Source: Pseudocercospora fijiensis CIRAD86
Lineage: Eukaryota > Ascomycota > Dothideomycetes > Mycosphaerellales > Mycosphaerellaceae
Reading direction: 5' to 3'
Assembly (NCBI RefSeq): GCF_000340215.1
Contig: NW_006921543.1
Coordinates: forward strand, 620,001 to 684,000
DNA: 64,000 nt
Positions within the stretch are counted from its first letter, which is position 1; each line of letters opens with the position of its first letter. A program made the translations under genes and the position numbers. The notes under the pieces were generated by a model. The model was not told the DNA's origin, ran no database searches, and was given only the letters and a program-made list of their open reading frames with translations. Positions 9,280 through 21,900 of the stretch are shown here, piece by piece.

Positions 9280-12200
9280 TTATAAGCTTTTAGCCTTCTT
9301 CTTGTTCTTTACGCTAGTCTAATACTCATCTAACAACTCGGTTATATCCTTAAAGGAGTCTTTAGCTTCCTATAAGTCCTATTCTAGTAAATAGCCTTGC
9401 TATCTTAATAGGTACTCCTTCTTGCCTTATCTAGTCCGATAGTTTAGGATACGTTCTACAGACTACAGTTCTTCGCTATTAGCCAAGACTTCTTCTAACT
9501 TAGTAGGCGCTTTATCGCCTTCGCGTTAGTAGTACGGTTTAAGGAGGGAGATATAGAAGGTGTTATAGATAGTATAATAAGGAGGAAGCTATAACTAATA
9601 GGCCTATGCGGAGGAGCCCTTAACTTCTCGAATACGGAATGGACTAATGTATCTTAGTGCGAGCTTAGGCCTTGTTTTGCCGTTAGGTAATAGGTGCTTA
9701 CGGATGCGGAGGTTCTTAGTGCTTAGCATAACTATGTCGCCTTGCTTAAAGGTTATTAGTGTATAGTGTTTGTCGTAATAGGCCTTCTAATAGGCCTAGG
9801 CTTTTGCTAGTTTGTTAGCTATCTTAGCGTAAATCTCTCGCATCTTTTAAACTCTCTTAATAGCCGCTAGTGTCTTAGGTGTTAGTACTTAACACGCTTC
9901 CCTTTCCTTGCGCTCGGCCTCGAGCGAGGTAAATAGGTCTTATAGCAGCGCAGGGTTGCTTCCTATTATAGCGAAATAAGGTAACACTCTAGTAGATAAG
10001 TAGACACTATTATTGTATACGAATTCGGCTAGTTATAGGAGATTGACCTAGTTATTAGGGTTCTTATTAATATAGCTACGCAGGTACTACTACAGGGTGG
10101 CATTCTGCCTCTCTGTTTAACCGTCAGTCTGTAGATAGAAGGCTGTTAATAGCCGATGCTTTAGTCTTAGCTGTAGGTATATCTCGCTCTAATAATAGGA
10201 TGTGAATGTCGTGCCCCGGTTAGAGACTATCCCCTTAGGGGTCCCCTAATAGGTATAGAAGATGTTGCTCTATAGAGCCTCTACTATGTTAATAGCAGTC
10301 TAATCCTTCCGTGCCGGGATGTATCGAGCGCCTTTAGTAAACCGATCTACTATAACAAGGATAGCATCGAAGATGTCCTTGCTGCCCCTACGTTTAGCAG
10401 GTAGAAGGCCTATAATAAAGTCTATTATAAGCTCTGCAAATAGCTTATAAGGGATTGGTAATAAGGACAACTCGCTAAAAGGCTAATGTTTTAGTGCCTT
10501 AATACGTTAATATACGGCATACGTGTTAACGTATTCCTTTATATCCCGCTTACTATTTAGCTAGTAGTATATGCGCGATAGTAGCTCGTGCGACCTCTCT
10601 ATGCTATAGTAACCGGCAAGCTTACTATTATAGTGTCGCTTAAGAAGCTCTTGTCGGATCGAATATTTAGCGGGGATATAGTATCTGCCCTTGAACTTTA
10701 AATAACCTTTATTATCGATCGACTAGTTGTTACTCTTACTAGATCGAGTCTTTCGCCTACTTACAAGCTTGTCTATACGTTTAGTAGCAAAGGCGTCCCT
10801 CTACTAAGCCCGTAATAGCTTATCTATAAACGATTAACTATCCCTATTTGCAAGGTTATTTAATAGCACCCTCGCTATTAAACGAGGTACGCATTATATA
10901 CATCTAATAGCACTAGCAGCCGGATTAACTGCATTAGTGCTATCGCTGTTACTATATATTACGATGTCGACTAGGGAGTTATTATAACTTCTCCTGTCTG
11001 TGTCCTTAGCCCTTGCCTTAACACGCACTATTAATATAGCAAGAGCATTAATATGCTTTAAGCCGTCGCGGAGTCCGGTAAGCCGCTTATCCTACGCTTG
11101 CTTATTAACAATACGGGCTATAGCGATCTTATACTACAGGGTTAGAAACAAAGAATTAATGTGCTAGGTCTCGCTATTGTAATTAGGCCGCCTCGATAGG
11201 CTATTAGTAGGGTTGCTTACGCCTAACCGATATAATACATCAAAATCGAACCCGGCGAGGTAGACGGCCTATCTAGCCTATCGACCTATAACCCTAGTAA
11301 CCTTAGTAATGCTACGGAGGTTGTTATAGTCCGTATAGACCTGTATTATATATTAAGCCCTATCGAGGTAGTGCCTCTAATGCTTAAAGGCCTCGACAAT
11401 AGCTAGGAGCTCTTACTCGTAGGTCTCGTAGCGACGTTTAGCATTAATTATCTTCCTCGAGAAGAAGGCAATCGGGTGCTAGTAATAGTCCTTATCCGAC
11501 TGTTGTAATATAATAGCGGATATAGCAAACTATAAAGCGTTAGTCTCAATACGAATTAGTTTGCTTAGTACGAAGTAGTATAACAAGGGGACTTTAGTAA
11601 AGCGTTGCTTTAGACCGTTAAAAGCGGCTTAAGCCTTGTTAGTCTATCTGAACTCTCTAGTCGGGTTAGCCTTAGTTTTAGTAAGCTTAGTTAGGGGCAT
11701 TGCGTGTCGTAAATAGCTCTTAATAAAGCGACGATAGAAGTTAGCAAAACCTAGGAATAATTGAAGCTCCTTAATACTAGTAGGCGTTAGCTACTTAGTA
11801 ATAGTCTTAATCCGGTTAGGATTAGCCTTAATACCCTTAGTTAATACGAGGAAGCTAAGGAAGGATACCTCCTTAGTAGCGAAGGTGCATTTAGAAGGCT
11901 TGCAATACAGTCTATAGGTCCGTAGGCGGTCGAGGACCTTACGTACTACGGCCTAGTGTTCTGTAATATTAGGTGAATGTGTGTAGACTAGGATGTCATC
12001 TAGGTAAACTATATAGAGATAGTCTAATAGGCCCGAAAGGGCCCGATTAATGTAGGACTAGAACGTTGTAGGGGCATTAGCTAAGCCGAATAGTATAACT
12101 AAGTACTCGAAATGCCTATAACGAGTGCGAAAGGCTGTCTTCTATTTATCGCCCTTACGAATACAGATGCGGTAATAGGCGTCCTTAATGTCTAATATAG

Positions 12201-13186
12201 TATAGTAATAGGTACTAGAAAGGCGGTCGAGGGTCTTATTAATAAGCGGAAGTAGACAGCGGTCTTTAATAGTAATAGCATTGAGCCTACGATAATCGAC
12301 ATAGAGGCGCAGGCTACTATCTTTCTTTAGTACGAACAGGATAGGGGCACCGGCAGGGCTATTACTATACCGAATTCGACTATTGGCTAGGTTTTCCTCT
12401 AGGTACTTACGCAATATAGCAAGCTCTCGTTTACTAAGGTTGTAGAGGGGTCTAAAAGGGACCTCTTTGCCCTCTATAATATTAATCTTATAATCCGTCT
12501 CTTTAAATATAGGCAATGTCGATACTAAGTGGTGTTTAAATACATTAATGTAGGTCTCTCGAATAGGCTCTAGTATACGAGCAAGCTAATTAGGGTCTAT
12601 GCTATTAGGGGGCACAGGTTTATCGTTATTACTACCGAGCAGGTCGGCAGTTAGATTAGCTAAGGCGGGAGTCAGGTTGCTAATGAATAGGACCCTAATA
12701 TTATTAGGACACTCGCTAATGTCGATGTATTTAATGTCCTCCTTCCTAGCGATTCTAAATCGCTATTGTTGACTGCCTAAGTCTATAACTATAGTATAGT
12801 ACTTAAGAATAGGGTTACTAATAACAATGTCGGATAGGAGGCTGTCTATATCTACCGCGTAGGCAGTAAAGTTTAGTATGCGTTCATTTCCGAGGTCGTC
12901 CTTTAGAGCTATATAGACATAGTAGGCTCCGTAGGTCAAGTGCCGAGCGTTATTAAACTAAGCAAGGGTTGGCAGGTTAGTCCTAGGCAATTGTCGAAGG
13001 TCTAATTACTTAGCTAGGCGATGGCTAATGAGGGCACTAACTGAAGTTCCTAGGTCTAGCGTAACCCTAGTTCTATAATTGTTGCTATACGAGTCCGATA
13101 CGAGATAGGTGCGTATAATAGCTAGCACAATGTCAATAGTCTTACGCCGCACAAGGCTAACAGTTAGTGCGGCGCTTACTCTTTTT
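9280..13186 (-). pseudogene. TE-B pol: protease, RT, RNase H, integrase, chromodomain
   Basis: Domains from right to left: retropepsin with DLGTS-like active site (about 13,050), RT with an open stretch at 12,516-12,142 and an intact YLDD at 12,006-11,995, RNase H (about 11,560-11,300), integrase HHCC and core (about 10,700-10,050, with IVDRFTKGARYIP and TDGQTERQN motifs), and a chromodomain ending near 9,300. The chromodomain has VERILNYRTRQGKKEYL followed by RQQGYL, its aromatic Trp codons mutated. The protein ends in a Lys-rich tail (KNKKKAKSL) and a TAA at 9,282-9,280. The chromodomain would normally target integration to modified chromatin. Many Gln/Trp stops make it dead. Confidence 0.9.
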
Positions 13187-14590
13187 TCGAATAGTTAGAA
13201 GGGCTAATAGGGGTAGCATTAGCGGCTAAGAGGTGCTTTCGGTGTTTAGCAGTAGCACGGTCGACTCGGGCCTAGTCTCGAGGCCTATTATATTAGCCTA
13301 GTAAATGAGTAGTACTATTACAATTGAAGCACTTGTATCTAGTTAGGGCACCGCTAGGTCCGCTCGAATTGGTGCTAGAATTGGATAAACGATTAGGGGT
13401 ATATAGAAATAAGCCCCTTCCTTGTCCTCTTCCTCGCTAGGGGTTTCTACTATAGTATCGGCCCCTGCCTCTTCCACGTTAGTCGTTACTGTTTCTATTG
13501 TTAGTAGTGTTGGTTTAGGGAGTACCTCCTTAGTTTCTACCGCGGCTACGGTTAGTAGATAGTCGTATCTTAGATTCTAACCGTTGCTATAGCTGTACTA
13601 TACGCTCTATAGTCTCTACTTCAACTATAAATTGAATGCGTATAAGATTGGCCTATTCGAACATACGGCGGCGGTCTAATTCAAGGACTAGTTCCTATCT
13701 TAGTTTAGGTCGTATCTTAGATATCTAGATAGAGTCGGTCTTAGGTAGCAAATCGTCCTTAAGGGTCTTTAGATAGGCCTCGAAGGATCGAGAGGTTTAG
13801 TCGGCCTTTTGCTTAGTACGTAGGTATTAGTCTTAGGCGTGCTACTAGCGTAATATAGGGTTGCTAAGGGTATTTAGTATAATAGTCTTGTAATCCTGCT
13901 ATTAAACAGCGGTCTAGTCGTAAAGGGAATCAAAATAGTTATCCTATATACGCTTAGGGTCACCGTTAATGTACTGCATAGTATAGACAACTAAGGAATA
14001 GTTATCTAGTAGCGCTCTCGGTGCATTGCGCTAGTTGAGCTTACAGTTACGAATATAGTTATTGTATTGCTTTCGACTAGAGCTATTAAACACGGTGCAG
14101 TCCTTAAGTTTAGCATCCTTCTTCTAAACTAGGACTAATAGTGAGGACGGCCCTACTATCGGCTTAGTATTAGTTGTTAGGGCCTCCTAAAGGCGACGAA
14201 TCTTAAGGAGATTATCCTTCAGCTATTGTTCTTAGCGTAGAGCAGCGAGCCTGTTTTAGGTAGCTTCCTAAAGTCTCGCTACTAGCTAGGGCCCAAAGGC
14301 TGGTTAGCTATATCGTCGGTTAATAATGTTGTTAAGAATGTCGTTAACAGGCAATTCTAGATCGTCGCCTAGAACTACAGGTTCTTCGGCAGGCCTAGTA
14401 GTAGGCTCTTTAGCAGGTACTTTAGCAGGTACTTTAGTAGGCACTTTAGTAGGTACTATGCTACTAGCGTTGTTATTGCTAGCGCTGCTAGCGGCAGCAC
14501 GGTTGTTGTTGCTTCGTAATAAACCGGCTATTGTGATAAGGGGTAGCACTAATAATGTATTATAGCCCCTTATAGTACGGATATAGCGGA
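13172..14590 (-). pseudogene. TE-B gag with CCHC zinc knuckle
   Basis: The C-terminal end has CFNCNSTTH followed four residues later by Tyr in place of Cys (about 13,330-13,290). This is a CCHC knuckle whose last Cys (TGC/TGT) became TAC/TAT. Upstream is an Arg/Gly-rich stretch (about 13,560-13,400), then capsid-like sequence. The N-terminus (about 14,560-14,310) is Asn/Ala/Ser-rich with a repeated KVPAKVP-type segment. I do not trust any GTG as start; the frame extends upstream of 14,549 and the true ATG is probably mutated to ATA. Gag is in a different phase from pol, with an A6 run at the junction. Confidence 0.78.
13182..13187 (-). promoter_or_regulatory. Possible gag-pol frameshift site (A6 run)
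   Basis: On the minus strand gag reads TCG AAA AAA GAG TAA while pol is read one base back (AGA GTA AGC). The same six-A run and phases occur in TE-C at 33,742-33,747. A -1 shift on this run would join the ORFs. The gag TAA could also be a mutated CAA. Confidence 0.45.
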
Positions 14591-14796
14591 ATTAGCGAGT
14601 ATCGGCCTAATGTGCTTGACTTAGTATAATAGGCCGTATAGAAGGCCTTGCTTGATAATTAGTACGGTTGTTTTAGTAGAATAGTACGTATAGGTCCCGT
14701 TCTTCGGGCGCAATATAGTTAAATCGATAGTTTTTCGTAGCTATACCGCTAAAAGCTTGAAATAAGGACTATCTAGCTACTGCCCTTAAAGGGTAG

Positions 14797-14807
14797 ATCG
14801 AATACTA
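14797..14807 (-). promoter_or_regulatory. TE-B primer-binding site, self-priming type
   Basis: These 11 bases lie directly against the 5' LTR (start 14,808) and are an exact inverted match to 14,857-14,867 inside the LTR. That is the arrangement by which Tf1-type elements prime reverse transcription from their own folded mRNA instead of a tRNA. Confidence 0.75.
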
Positions 14808-15004
14808 TATAAGAAGGGTTATGTTAGCAGGTAGATAGGGTAGTAGTGAATCAGTATAGTATTCGATAGAGATCTAAGAGAAGAGGGAGGAGGGTAGGCT
14901 AGTTAGCCTAACGCTAAGCGCTAAGCCCTGCCTGAGGCACTAAGACCCTAGCTTTACTCGGCCTGATTATATGCCAATTACGTGTAGCCTCTTTAGCTCT
15001 AACA
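14808..15004 (-). repeat. TE-B 5' LTR (197 bp)
   Basis: Partner of 7,858-8,054, same length, ends CTCTAACA followed by the GTATT duplication. The TG start has become TA on this copy. Confidence 0.93.
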
Positions 15005-15009
15005 GTATT
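15005..15009. repeat. TE-B target-site duplication, right (GTATT)
   Basis: Second copy of the 5-bp duplication. Confidence 0.95.
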
Positions 15010-18000
15010 AGGCTACCTAGGTTTCCGTAGTCTACTAGCATTTGCCCGGAAGGAGCAAGACTCGTTTAGATTTCTTATAGGTAACTATAAGGAGTATATC
15101 GAAGCCTTCGTTAGTTAGTAGGAGCCCTACAATCTAGTCTGCTATTTAGACGTCTATAGGAAGTCTATACTTCGAGTCTATTAGGTTAAGCTACCCGTAA
15201 GGCTTATACCGAGTAGGTTAATTTAAATTATATATATTATACTAGTCGATATATTATTCTAAATATCGGCGGCAGTTTCGGATATAGAAACTAGCGTTAA
15301 CTCGATCGAGGGTACGCTAGAATCCCGTATAATGCCTAAGGTTATATGCTATCTTAAAGATCTCGTAAGTAAGGCTAAAAGGAATATAAAGCTACAAATA
15401 GAGTAAGACTAGGTCGACGTAGTAAATAAGGCTGTCTTCCCGAAAGAATCTAATACTATATAGGGACTTTAGGTCTATAGGAACGTCGTCTAGCTTTTCG
15501 AGCGCATTCTGTAGGCTACGGGCGGCTATATCCTTCGAAGGGCGGAGGGAAGGCGGCTTTAGGATATAGCTAGGCGTCGTTTCTAGATAGACCTATAGTT
15601 GCGTACTATCGTCCTTATCCTAGGCTATATCGAGGTATACGGCCTTACGTTTAAGCTCTTTATTACGCTTACGCTTTTGTCTCCTCCTTTCTTAGCGGTT
15701 TAATATCTTCTTAAGCTAAGGTTGTTATTCCTACCTATACGCTATTTCGATAGACTAGAGGACTAAAAGTAGTCGTCTCTATAGTCTATCTTCCTAGTAT
15801 ACCTACCTAAGTCGCGTTTTAAATTTATCGAATAGGGATATAACTATTTCGACGTAGCAGCTAGGTTCCCCTCGTATACTCTAGAAAAAGGTAGGAATCT
15901 TATCGTAGGCTTAGTATTTATATCTATCGAGTCGCGAAAGAAACAATTCTGTATAGTCGATCCTAGATAGGGATATAACGTTAACTAGCGCTATAGTAGG
16001 GAGGAGAGGAACGTTTAGACAAAAATTTTAGAGGGCTAGAGATCTCTTTTTGCGATTTAGGCGAAAGGATTTAATGTTTGCTACGACCGCTAGGCGATTC
16101 GGTACATTTTCTATATCTCCTCCCGATCCGTATATAGCGTATACTTCTTTAATGTCGCTCCTGCTTTCGCCGATAGGCGTATAGTTAAAGGGCATTATTA
16201 TTATCGCCTACGTCTACGTTCTCGTAAATATAGCTAGAATCTCGTCGAGGCCACTTATATTAAAGTTATTTCAATCTAGGGAAATTACGCCCTATAGTCG
16301 GGAGAGTATATCTAGGGCTATATAATTCCTACCCGGCCTATAAATAATATCGAGATTTGCGAACTATAAAATATATACCGCGGCTTAGATAATTCGGCGG
16401 TTAAGGCTAGTAGTAGATACCGTCGTCGCGATTTACGTCTTCTTAGCTATCGCGGTAACTATACTATAGTCGGTAACTATAATTGTCTTCGCCGCCGAGT
16501 CGACTATATAAGAGGCCCTTTTAATTGCCTATACTACTCCGAACAATTCGAGTTCGGTAGGCTAGTAACGGGCATCGGCTCCCGTTAGTATATAGCTAGT
16601 AAATCCTAAGACCTTAAGTCTATTACGTAGAAATTGCTTAGATCGTCTTAACTAGGTAGTACTATCTACGAAATCCGAAACTATATCGTCCCTACGAGTT
16701 ACTAGTTCGGGCTCTTCGTATTTAATGTCTAGGTTTCCGTAAACTTAGTAGTATATTATCCTAATTCCGAACTCCTTAAATATATCGACGTCTATATAGA
16801 GAGTAGACTTAGGATCGAAGTACTAGAGGAACCCTTAGTACTCTTCCGACTATATTAACTATATAATTTCCTTAGCGGCGTCTATTTCGCTAGTCTAATA
16901 GAGTTGCGCGCCCCGTATTTAAGCGCGTCGCTTCCTACCTTTCGTCTAAGTAGCCTAGTAGTCCTTTATAGCCGCGACTTTAGCTTACTATAGCGGGAGG
17001 GTAATTTTGCCGAAATATAGTATAGTAGACCTAAGATAGCCTACTAATCCGAGGTAGTGCTTAAGCTGTTTAGCGTTAGTAGGTTTCTCTAATTCCCGCA
17101 ATGCTATAAGTCGTTCTACCTACGTCGCGAAGCCTTTTCCGTCTATCTTTCTACCTAGCATTTATATAGACGGGAAACCTAAAAACGCTTTTTCTAGCTC
17201 TAGGCTAAATCGTATATTATCTATCTTTATAAATACGCGATCGAGCAATTTCTAATAAGATTCTAGGTCTACCGAGCCTAGAACTATATCGTTAATATAC
17301 CCGTTTACCGCGTCGCCGAATTTACGTAGAGTGTTATTAAGTAGTCTCTATATGTATTAGACGCTATTATAGTAACCTATAGCGGCGACCTTTAGGTATT
17401 CTTGTCCTCGTATAGCATTAACTATAAATTTCTAACGATCTTTCTCCGCGACGGCGAACTAGTAAAATATAGATCGTGCATTTATAACTAAAATATACTT
17501 ATAGCCGCGTAATTTCGTAATAATATCGTCCTAGAGTAGCAACGGGTAGGTGTCCTTTTAAGATATACTATTAAGGCCTCGAATGTCGATAACTACGCGC
17601 GGTTTTCGATACGTAGTACTATTATTGCGAAACAAGGTTCTCTAGACTACGAAGACTAGCTAGGCTAGCGGCGATAGCTTTTTACTATACGCTATTTTGC
17701 CTTAAGTATAAAGCTTATCGAATTGCTTATTTACCTCCGCATTATCCTTTTCGGATATACGGTAGACCTTACTACTAAATTTCTTATTTTCCTATCCCGA
17801 CTTTAGTAGGAGTTCTAGCTATTTGTCCTCGGGAAGCCTAATTATAGTACCTCGATCCGTCTATAGCTAAGGGAATTTTTCTACTATAGACTTAATACGT
17901 AAGGCTATAGTAGCGTCTAGATTTACTACGTAGATCGTTACTCCCGCCGAGGTTATTACGGTAGCTATCCCCGTATCTACTAAGATCTTTATAGGATCGG

Positions 18001-18912
18001 CTAGGCTATCTAGGTCTATTAAGTCTATCTCGTTACTTTCGCTAAGTCCGCTAAGTATAGGTTAAGATTTAAGGATCTATTAGGGTTACGGGTTTGCTTC
18101 GGTCTAATCTACGGGATTTCTATATAGTTCTAAGATATAATAGAGTTTATTAATTACCCGTAGGTCTTCTACAAGAGGCGAGCCGCTAATCTTGCGCTCT
18201 ATAGACCTCGGGTTAGTATTAAACTCGTCTATTTAGTAAACGTTATCTATTTACAATTCCCGCAATTCGCCTATCCTTCGGTATTATTAAATAATTAAGT
18301 CTTCGTCGTAGCTAAGGTTACGTACTTATACGGCTAGCACGTCTAGCCTAGCTATATAGGCGCACACTACTACCGCACTTAGGAGACCTAGCGGATCTAG
18401 CGTAAAGAGAAAGTCCCTATTTGCGTCTCGTAAGGACTCCGCTTTATCGATTTGCACTTTAGCTATAATAGCTATACGCGGTAGTAGTCTTAGCCTTTCT
18501 ATAGACTTAACGCTAGCGCGTAGGAAGCGATTAGATTTTAGTAAGCAGGCGATTAGTATAAGCGCGCCGCTATTCCCCGTTATTTCGATATATCTAGCCC
18601 CTATATAAATAACAAATCCCGCGGGAGTTATAATATCTATCCCGAGGAGTATATTATAGGGTAAGTTAGGTATTACCCTTACTAGCTATATAATAAGGGC
18701 TAGAGCGGGTAACTAGGAATGCCTAGCGAAGATAGGAAAGTATATCGATAAATTTATCTATTACTCGCACTATATACTTCTAGCTAAACTACGGAATTCG
18801 AGAGGTTATTTAAGATACTAAATATTCTTGCGCCTAAGCTAAGTAGTAAGCTACTCGCGGTCTATTATAGATGCCTTTATACTAGTATTAAGGCAGACGC
18901 GCTTAAAATCTC
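15010..18912 (-). pseudogene. TE-A pol, N-terminal part: protease, RT, RNase H, integrase start
   Basis: Right to left: protease with VCLNTS near 18,890, the DTG-type active site changed to NTS by G-to-A. Then ILLGIDII near 18,650, RT (about 18,300-17,100) and RNase H with STLYIDVDIFKEFG near 16,800. The linker IIYRPG is near 16,350. The integrase start includes ITYKKSKRV near 15,070. The RT catalytic box at 17,299-17,288 reads YIND, one catalytic Asp lost by G-to-A. The frame breaks at 15,009 and continues at 7,857. The plus-strand frame that looks open at 15,010-16,250 is a shadow. Confidence 0.82.
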
Positions 18913-21900
18913 CTTCCGGAGCGAGGGCGTAATTTGCTTCGACGATATCGTAATATCTAAAGGCGTAAGCTAGATCTCCGGGAGGGAGTTTTACTATATA
19001 GGGTATAATCTATAATATTTCTTACGGGCGTTCTCGTATATAATAGACCTATAACTTAAGGCTATTAATGCTATCGAAGGAGCGCTTACTAAACGTAGGC
19101 CTAGTCGTCTGAGTAGTATAATAGACCTAAGACTATATTATAGCTATATCTAGATTAATCGGAGACTTCCCGATAGTAGTCGCTATATCTACTAAGATGC
19201 CTAGTAATAAATCTAATACCGGAATAGAGTTATATATAGTTCGTTACGAGGTAATTCTAGTAGAAGAATCTTCTATAGAAAAAACTAAGTTTATTGTCGT
19301 AGACGGATAATCTATAGTAGGCGCGCGTAATATCGATAATAGCTTAGGCATTTTAGGCTAAGTTGCTATCGATAGACTCGAAGCTTTAGGCTATAGTAGG
19401 GGCGATAACTATACGGATGTCGGTACTTAACTAGGCTATTCTATTATAGTTGCTACTGCTAGGCTTGGGATTATATGCTTATCCGGTAGTAAGCAACCTA
19501 GCGACTTTAGGCGTTCGAAGCTTCCTAATATCGTTAAGGATTCTAGGATTCCCGGTAGACTTAGGGTCTTATCCTAGCTAGTAGTAACTAGTTTTACTTC
19601 TAGCTCGAGGAGTTTCCCGAAGCTAGTTCGTATAGAACATTCGTACGCTTACTAGTAGCGTCTTTTAGGTACGTATAATCGAGGTAAGTATTAAAGAACT
19701 CGTTAGCTAATCGGAATACCTCTCTATATATATTGTAACGCGTCTAACGACCCTCTAGTCGCGTCTTATCGCGGGAAGACTACGTAGTTGTCTTAGGTCT
19801 ATAAACCTATAGCTAGGCGTAGTATACTAGAGTCGACTATAGATTTATAGAAGGAAAATTTCGCTCTTCCTCCGTATCGACTTCGGTAATATCTCCGCTA
19901 GCTTTATACTAATCCTTAGTCTCCTCTCTACCGTCGATTTAGCTAACGTCGCTGTACTCGGTTTCTTAGTATTCGGATTCCTACCCTAGGTCTACCGAAC
20001 CGTAGAAAAAGGTAGGTTTACCGGCAGCTATAGAATTAGTAGGAATTCCTTAATCTCTTATATTTCCGAAACTCGTCTACTATTTCTAAGGATTCGGATA
20101 CTACGGAAGACCGCGGGCGTCTACTATCTTCTCGTTTACGCTTACGTTTGCGCCTTAGGGTCTCTAGCGGCTATAGACTTAAGATCTAGGCTAACGACGC
20201 TATTAGTATAGGTTAGGCTACTACCGATTATAGGGGTTATTATTTCTAAGGAAAGACGAGCGTCTAGTATTAAAACGAGACCTAGACGTAAACCTAGGAT
20301 CTACGAACCTACCCTATAATAAATCGCTACGCCGGAAGTTAGACTTACTATTATAGTAGCTAGTAGTAGTACTACCTAGAGGATATAACTCTACCTATAT
20401 CGTATAATAGGCTTATATTATATTGATAAGTGTCTAATACGTCTATAGTAGCGTTAGGGTATTAAGATCGCTACGTAGTTCTAGCGCGATCTTTCGGAAC
20501 GCGTAGTTAATTTGTCCTACGAGCGATTCTATGCCGCTCTACTACGCTAGGCGTATAACGTTAATAACGAATTCGCTTACGCTCTTACGGGTAGCGACTT
20601 CCTTAATACGATATTATTCCGATTCTAATTCGCGCGCCGCGACTAAGGGGTCTAATCGGAACTGCTTACGTAAGGCTTCCTTCTATCGCTTAATGCCCGG
20701 GCTAGTCTAAAGAAGCGTACGGCGATCTTTAGTAAGGCCGTAAAGGTACTAGGCTAAGGCAGAGCCCTAAAGACATCTATAGAGTAATAGACGTAGGGTT
20801 GCTACGGGATATTCGCCTACTTAAATAGCTATATCGAGACGCGTAATAAATGCAAAAACATCGCGATAATAGGCAGTATTCCTAATATATACTACCGGGC
20901 CCTTACCCTTACTCTCCGGAAGGTCTTTATTAAAATACCTAACTTGCTTAGGCTTAAACTTATATAGTACAATCTCTTAACTAAAATTAGTAACTAAAGT
21001 ATAAGGAGGACTAGAATATACTAGAGTATATAGAGGAGCGTAGGCCTCGGTAGGCTCGAACCTCGGGTCTATAAAGCTAGCTCGATCTCGAGTAGGCCTA
21101 GGATTTCCTTCGCTAAGGACGCCGTAGGCGTAGCGTTCTAAGCCGATCTTAAGAGCGATGCTAGCTCGAGGATTCCGGTTCCGATTAGCTAGCCATTTAG
21201 CTCTAAATAGGCCTAGATTAGTTCTACTACGTATTACGCGAGGATTTGTATATCGCTACTATCCCGGCGGCTCTAAATAGTTATTATTCTACCGTAGGGC
21301 GGTAGCGTTATTAGACTGTATAGCGTCTACTAGCTTTCCTACTAATGCCTCTAGCTTGTTGTATCTAGTATTGGTATTACTATTATCGACGCTAGCTAAG
21401 GTATTGCCGTTTCTAGTATCAGTAGTAGTATTATTATTAGTAGTAGCACCGTTATTTAGGCGTATAGTAGACTCCTTATTCCTCCTATTCCGACGCTGCT
21501 CGTTAGTGGGGAACAATTTAGGAATGCTACTCGTATCGATAGTATAGCGTAATTCTAGGGCTATTAGAGGTAGTACTCTACTAGCTTTCGTACCCTTATC
21601 TCTATTCTTATTCTTAGCTCTTATAGCCTCTCTACGGCCTTCCTTAAACGCCTATTAGATTTAAGCCTATATCTCGAGCTCGTAAGCCTCGCGCTAGTCT
21701 TTAAGTATCTACCGTAGGCGTATACGGTCTAAGGCTCTATCGTTGTTAGCCCTTGTACGCTAATTAGCTAACTACTAAGCTACCTAAGACTTTATCTATC
21801 TAATTTTATCTTGCTATTCGGCGCTAGTAGTACCGTTAGCCGCTATAGTAGATCTAGAGGCTTGCTTTCCCGATATATCGTCTTCTTCCTCCTACTATAA

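Larger units (their letters stand above)
7858..15004 (-). mobile_element. TE-B: complete Ty3/gypsy chromovirus, 7,147 bp
   Basis: It has two 197-bp LTRs (TG/TA...CA ends), TSD GTATT, a polypurine tract next to the left (3') LTR, and gag and pol on the minus strand with a C-terminal chromodomain. It is decayed by CpA-to-TpA mutation but less than TE-A, and it lies inside TE-A integrase, so it is younger. TE-C has exactly the same length and organisation. Confidence 0.93.

Noticed and set aside
14304..14565. Two ORFs on opposite strands with AGT/KVP-type repeats
   Set aside because: The minus one is part of TE-B gag (but its GTG is not a credible start); the plus one is its shadow.
15010..16260. 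Long plus-strand frame with few stops, looks like a novel gene
   Set aside because: The minus strand here encodes TE-A integrase and RNase H, with frame continuity across the TE-B insertion. The plus frame is a shadow kept open by the RIP codon bias.
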